Positions 61,994 through 64,000 of a DNA stretch of 64,000 bases are shown piece after piece. Every line of letters begins with the position of its first letter. The first letter of the stretch is position 1. The DNA is from Corynebacterium sp. KPL1814 (GTDB lineage Bacteria > Actinomycetota > Actinomycetes > Mycobacteriales > Mycobacteriaceae), in NCBI RefSeq assembly GCF_000478175.1, contig NZ_KI515774.1, positions 245,594 to 309,593 of the forward strand, in the 5' to 3' direction. Under the pieces are notes generated by a model, which saw only the letters and a program-made list of their open reading frames with translations, did no database searches and was not told the origin of the DNA. A program made the translations under genes and the position numbers.

Positions 61994-62797
61994 TTAAGCC
62001 TGCGCTTGCCGACGCCGCTTTCGCGCCTTCTCATTCGCAAGCTTTGTGGGATCGGGTGCGGAACCGAAACTGTGATCGGCAACGATGAGGCGGCCCGAGA
62101 GGGCATCATCAAGCGCCTGCAAGAGTGGCTGTGCGGCCTCTTCCATCGTGACCTCGCGGCCGAGTTCCAGCGAGAGCGTGGTGATATCTGCATCATCGAT
62201 GCCACAGGCCACGATGTGATCGTAATACTCCAGCGTATTGCTGCAGTTGAGTGCCAAGCCGTGCATGGTAACCCCGCGGGTGATGCGGATTCCCAGCGCG
62301 GCGATCTTGCGATCGCGCTGCGAGGCTGAAGGATCTTTTGCCTGGGTGGTAGAAGGCACCCACACCCCGGAGCGGCCGTCGATGCGACCTGCGGTCGTCA
62401 CGCCCAACTCCCGTACGGCCTGGATGGTGGCCTCCTCGAGGCGGCGGACATAATCGACGACATCGACAGGCTCTGCCAGCTTGATGATGGGGTAGAGCAC
62501 CAACTGCCCTTCGCCGTGCCAGGTAATGCGCCCACCGCGGTCCACGGTGATGACCGGCAGATCGTTATCCGGCATGTCCTCAGGCTGCGTGCGCTTGCCC
62601 GCGGTGTAGATATTGGGGTGTTCGACTACTAAGACCACATCGTCCTGCGTGCCCTGCGCGCGCGCAGCCGCCACTTCCGCCTGATAATCCCACGCCTCTT
62701 GGTAATCCATGCGGCCCAAATGGCGTATTTCAAGGGGGTTGTCCGAGGCGCGAATGGAGCGTTCAGCGGGAAAGAAAGGATCGCGTGGTGCAGTCAT
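61994..62797 (-). CDS. lipB: Lipoyl(octanoyl) transferase
   Basis: 267 residues from the ATG at 62797 ([20 protein letters not shown]). It moves octanoate from acyl carrier protein onto lipoyl domains such as Gcv[30 protein letters not shown], the catalytic Lys in KIAALGIRI and the Cys in [11 protein letters not shown] are present. The last 30 residues are basic. The frame opens earlier without support. Confidence 0.96.
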   Translation of the reverse strand: MTAPRDPFFPAERSIRASDNPLEIRHLGRMDYQEAWDYQAEVAAARAQGTQDDVVLVVEHPNIYTAGKRTQPEDMPDNDLPVITVDRGGRITWHGEGQLVLYPIIKLAEPVDVVDYVRRLEEATIQAVRELGVTTAGRIDGRSGVWVPSTTQAKDPSASQRDRKIAALGIRITRGVTMHGLALNCSNTLEYYDHIVACGIDDADITTLSLELGREVTMEEAAQPLLQALDDALSGRLIVADHSFGSAPDPTKLANEKARKRRRQAQA

Positions 62798-62915
62798 AAT
62801 CTCTAGTGTCGTCTTCTTTGGTAGGGAAAAGCAAAGCGAGGAAAAGTAAAGCGGGAGAATGCCATAGCATCCTCCCGCCAATTTTATGCTCGAGGGGGTC
62901 TCGAATTAGACGCCT

Positions 62916-63308
62916 TTAGTCGAGGCCGTTCGCGGAGGCGTATTCCTCTGCCTCCATGAGCTCGCCTGCTTCATCCACCTCGACTTCGATGAGCCAGCCT
63001 TCGCCGAAGGGGTCGTTGTTGATGACGGCGTAGTCATCGTGTACGGCATCGTTGACGGCCTTCACGGTGCCGGTGACCGGGGAAAACAGGTCGGATACGG
63101 ACTTGGTGGATTCGACCTCGCCACAAGAATCACCGGCGGTGACGGTATCGCCTACCTCTGGCAGTTCTGCAAAGACGACCTCGCCCAGGCGGTCTGCGGC
63201 AACGGAGGTGATGCCGATGCGAACGGTCTTGCCTTCTACGGCGTCCTTGGCGGCGTTAATCCATTCGTGGTCTTCGGAGTAGGAAAAGTCTTGGGGCAGG
63301 TTAGACAT
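62916..63308 (-). CDS. gcvH: Glycine cleavage system H protein
   Basis: 130 residues. It carries the aminomethyl group on lipoyl-lysine between glycine dehydrogenase and GcvT. The lipoylation lysine is in GEVESTKSVSDLFSPV (about residue 69). GAAAGGA lies 10 bases before the ATG. It follows gcvT by 45 bases and precedes lipB by 118. Confidence 0.97.
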   Translation of the reverse strand: MSNLPQDFSYSEDHEWINAAKDAVEGKTVRIGITSVAADRLGEVVFAELPEVGDTVTAGDSCGEVESTKSVSDLFSPVTGTVKAVNDAVHDDYAVINNDPFGEGWLIEVEVDEAGELMEAEEYASANGLD

Positions 63309-63353
63309 GGTATGTAGTCCTTTCGGGCTGAGATTTTAGGGTGTGTGGGTGGC

Positions 63354-64000
63354 TTACTTGTCGCGCTTGTAGAACGGCAACGCGGTTACCTCAAAAGGAT
63401 AACGTTTGCCGCGGATTTCTACCTCCACCGCGGTGCCCGGTTCGAGCTCCGCGCTGGTATCAAGCAGCGCAATGGCCACTGGGTGGCCAAGCGTGGGGGA
63501 GGGCTGACCCGAGGTGACGGTGCCGACCTTGGTGTCATTGAGGTAGACCTCGGCGCCGGCACGCGCCGCGCGGCGCTGATCCGAGGTGAGCCCGGAGATA
63601 ACGACCTGTGGGCCTTCCTCGGCACGCTTGCGGATGACGTCTGCGCCCACGAAGTCAGCTTCTTTCTTGGCAAAGGCGCGCGACATGCCCGCCTCTACCG
63701 GGGTGATATCGCGGGAGAGCTCGTTGCCGTAGAGCGGCATGCCAGCCTCCAAGCGCAGGGAATCGCGCGCGGCTAGGCCGCACGGCTTGATGTCATATTC
63801 CGCGCCCGCCTTGAGCAATTCTTCCCACAACTGCGGGGCATCGGAGTTGTAGACGATGAGCTCGAAGCCATCCTCGCCGGTATAACCGGTGCGTGCGATG
63901 ATGGCGAAGGTGCGTGCCACCTTGCCCATCGTGGCGGCGTAGTAGCCCAGTTCGTAGACGGCTTCTTGCTTATTGTCCTCTACCAGCGGGACGAGGATTT
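63354..64000 (-). CDS. gcvT: Aminomethyltransferase GcvT, partial (start outside window)
   Basis: The C-terminal 215 residues are in the window; the frame stays open to 64000 (ILVPLVEDNKQEAVYELGYY at the edge). ARTGYTGEDGFELIV, CGLAARDSLRLEAGMPLYG and GHPVAIALL are typical. GcvT takes the aminomethyl group from GcvH, releases ammonia and makes methylene-tetrahydrofolate. The N-terminal folate domain is missing only because the window ends. Confidence 0.95.
   Translation of the reverse strand, partial: ILVPLVEDNKQEAVYELGYYAATMGKVARTFAIIARTGYTGEDGFELIVYNSDAPQLWEELLKAGAEYDIKPCGLAARDSLRLEAGMPLYGNELSRDITPVEAGMSRAFAKKEADFVGADVIRKRAEEGPQVVISGLTSDQRRAARAGAEVYLNDTKVGTVTSGQPSPTLGHPVAIALLDTSAELEPGTAVEVEIRGKRYPFEVTALPFYKRDK

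Overview
The window reads as a chromosomal segment of a Corynebacterium. The evidence is a MscCG-type mechanosensitive channel with the extra C-terminal membrane segment, a corynebacterial-style threonine synthase, a homodimeric-type aceE, a DUF3052 protein, a DUF4191 protein, paired type I glutamine synthetases with glnE, a fused RNase H/phosphatase, and many apparently leaderless genes with a -10 hexamer 7-9 nt before the start codon.

Region 1 to 18.9 kb is a defence island. It opens with a degraded stretch (1-391). Then comes a complete type I Wadjet operon (jetA-jetB-jetC-jetD, minus strand, 7004 to 392) with overlapping genes, then an organic hydroperoxide resistance gene (ohr). Next is a complete type I-E CRISPR-Cas locus: cas3, cas8e, cse2, cas7e, cas5e, cas6e, cas1, cas2e (8093-17276), followed by an array of 25 repeats and 24 spacers of 33 nt (17366-18857). 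The most interesting signal is in the 540 bp between ohr and cas3. A miniature repeat-spacer-repeat unit lies on the minus strand (7837-7924). Its first repeat-like element keeps the crRNA 5' handle and shows a compensated base pair in the stem. Its spacer-like segment is 32 nt, and its first 12 nt are identical to 7994-8005, immediately upstream of the cas3 -10 hexamer and next to an AA dinucleotide. Its second repeat-like element has turned into a hairpin plus T-tract. I read this as a crRNA-like guide that could direct Cascade to repress cas3 without cutting; this is inference and untested.

Region 19 to 29 kb begins with a CAU tRNA and its terminator. It holds two paralogous lipoproteins, a TRIC-family membrane protein, MscCG, an Old Yellow Enzyme, a Tat-exported PhoD phosphatase, a beta-lactamase-like hydrolase, and a 35-residue peptide gene with a near-consensus promoter that is easily missed. 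Region 28.6 to 44 kb holds a NagD-like phosphatase with an acyl carrier protein, aceE, DUF3052, tRNA-Val, a TetR/membrane-protein pair, SURF1, a low-molecular-weight tyrosine phosphatase, Nif3-like, CdsZ-like, RNase H/phosphatase, RNase P RNA, a galactokinase-like protein and a CYTH/CHAD protein.

Region 44 to 64 kb is core metabolism: DUF2786, glnA2-glnE, small membrane proteins, an AAA ATPase, an MFS transporter, thrC with a 48-residue gene downstream, a secreted trypsin-like protease, NUDIX, a TDT transporter, glnA, RDD, DUF4191, and the lipoylation and glycine cleavage set lipA, lipB, gcvH, gcvT (gcvT runs off the end). LipB and LipA build the lipoyl group that GcvH carries.
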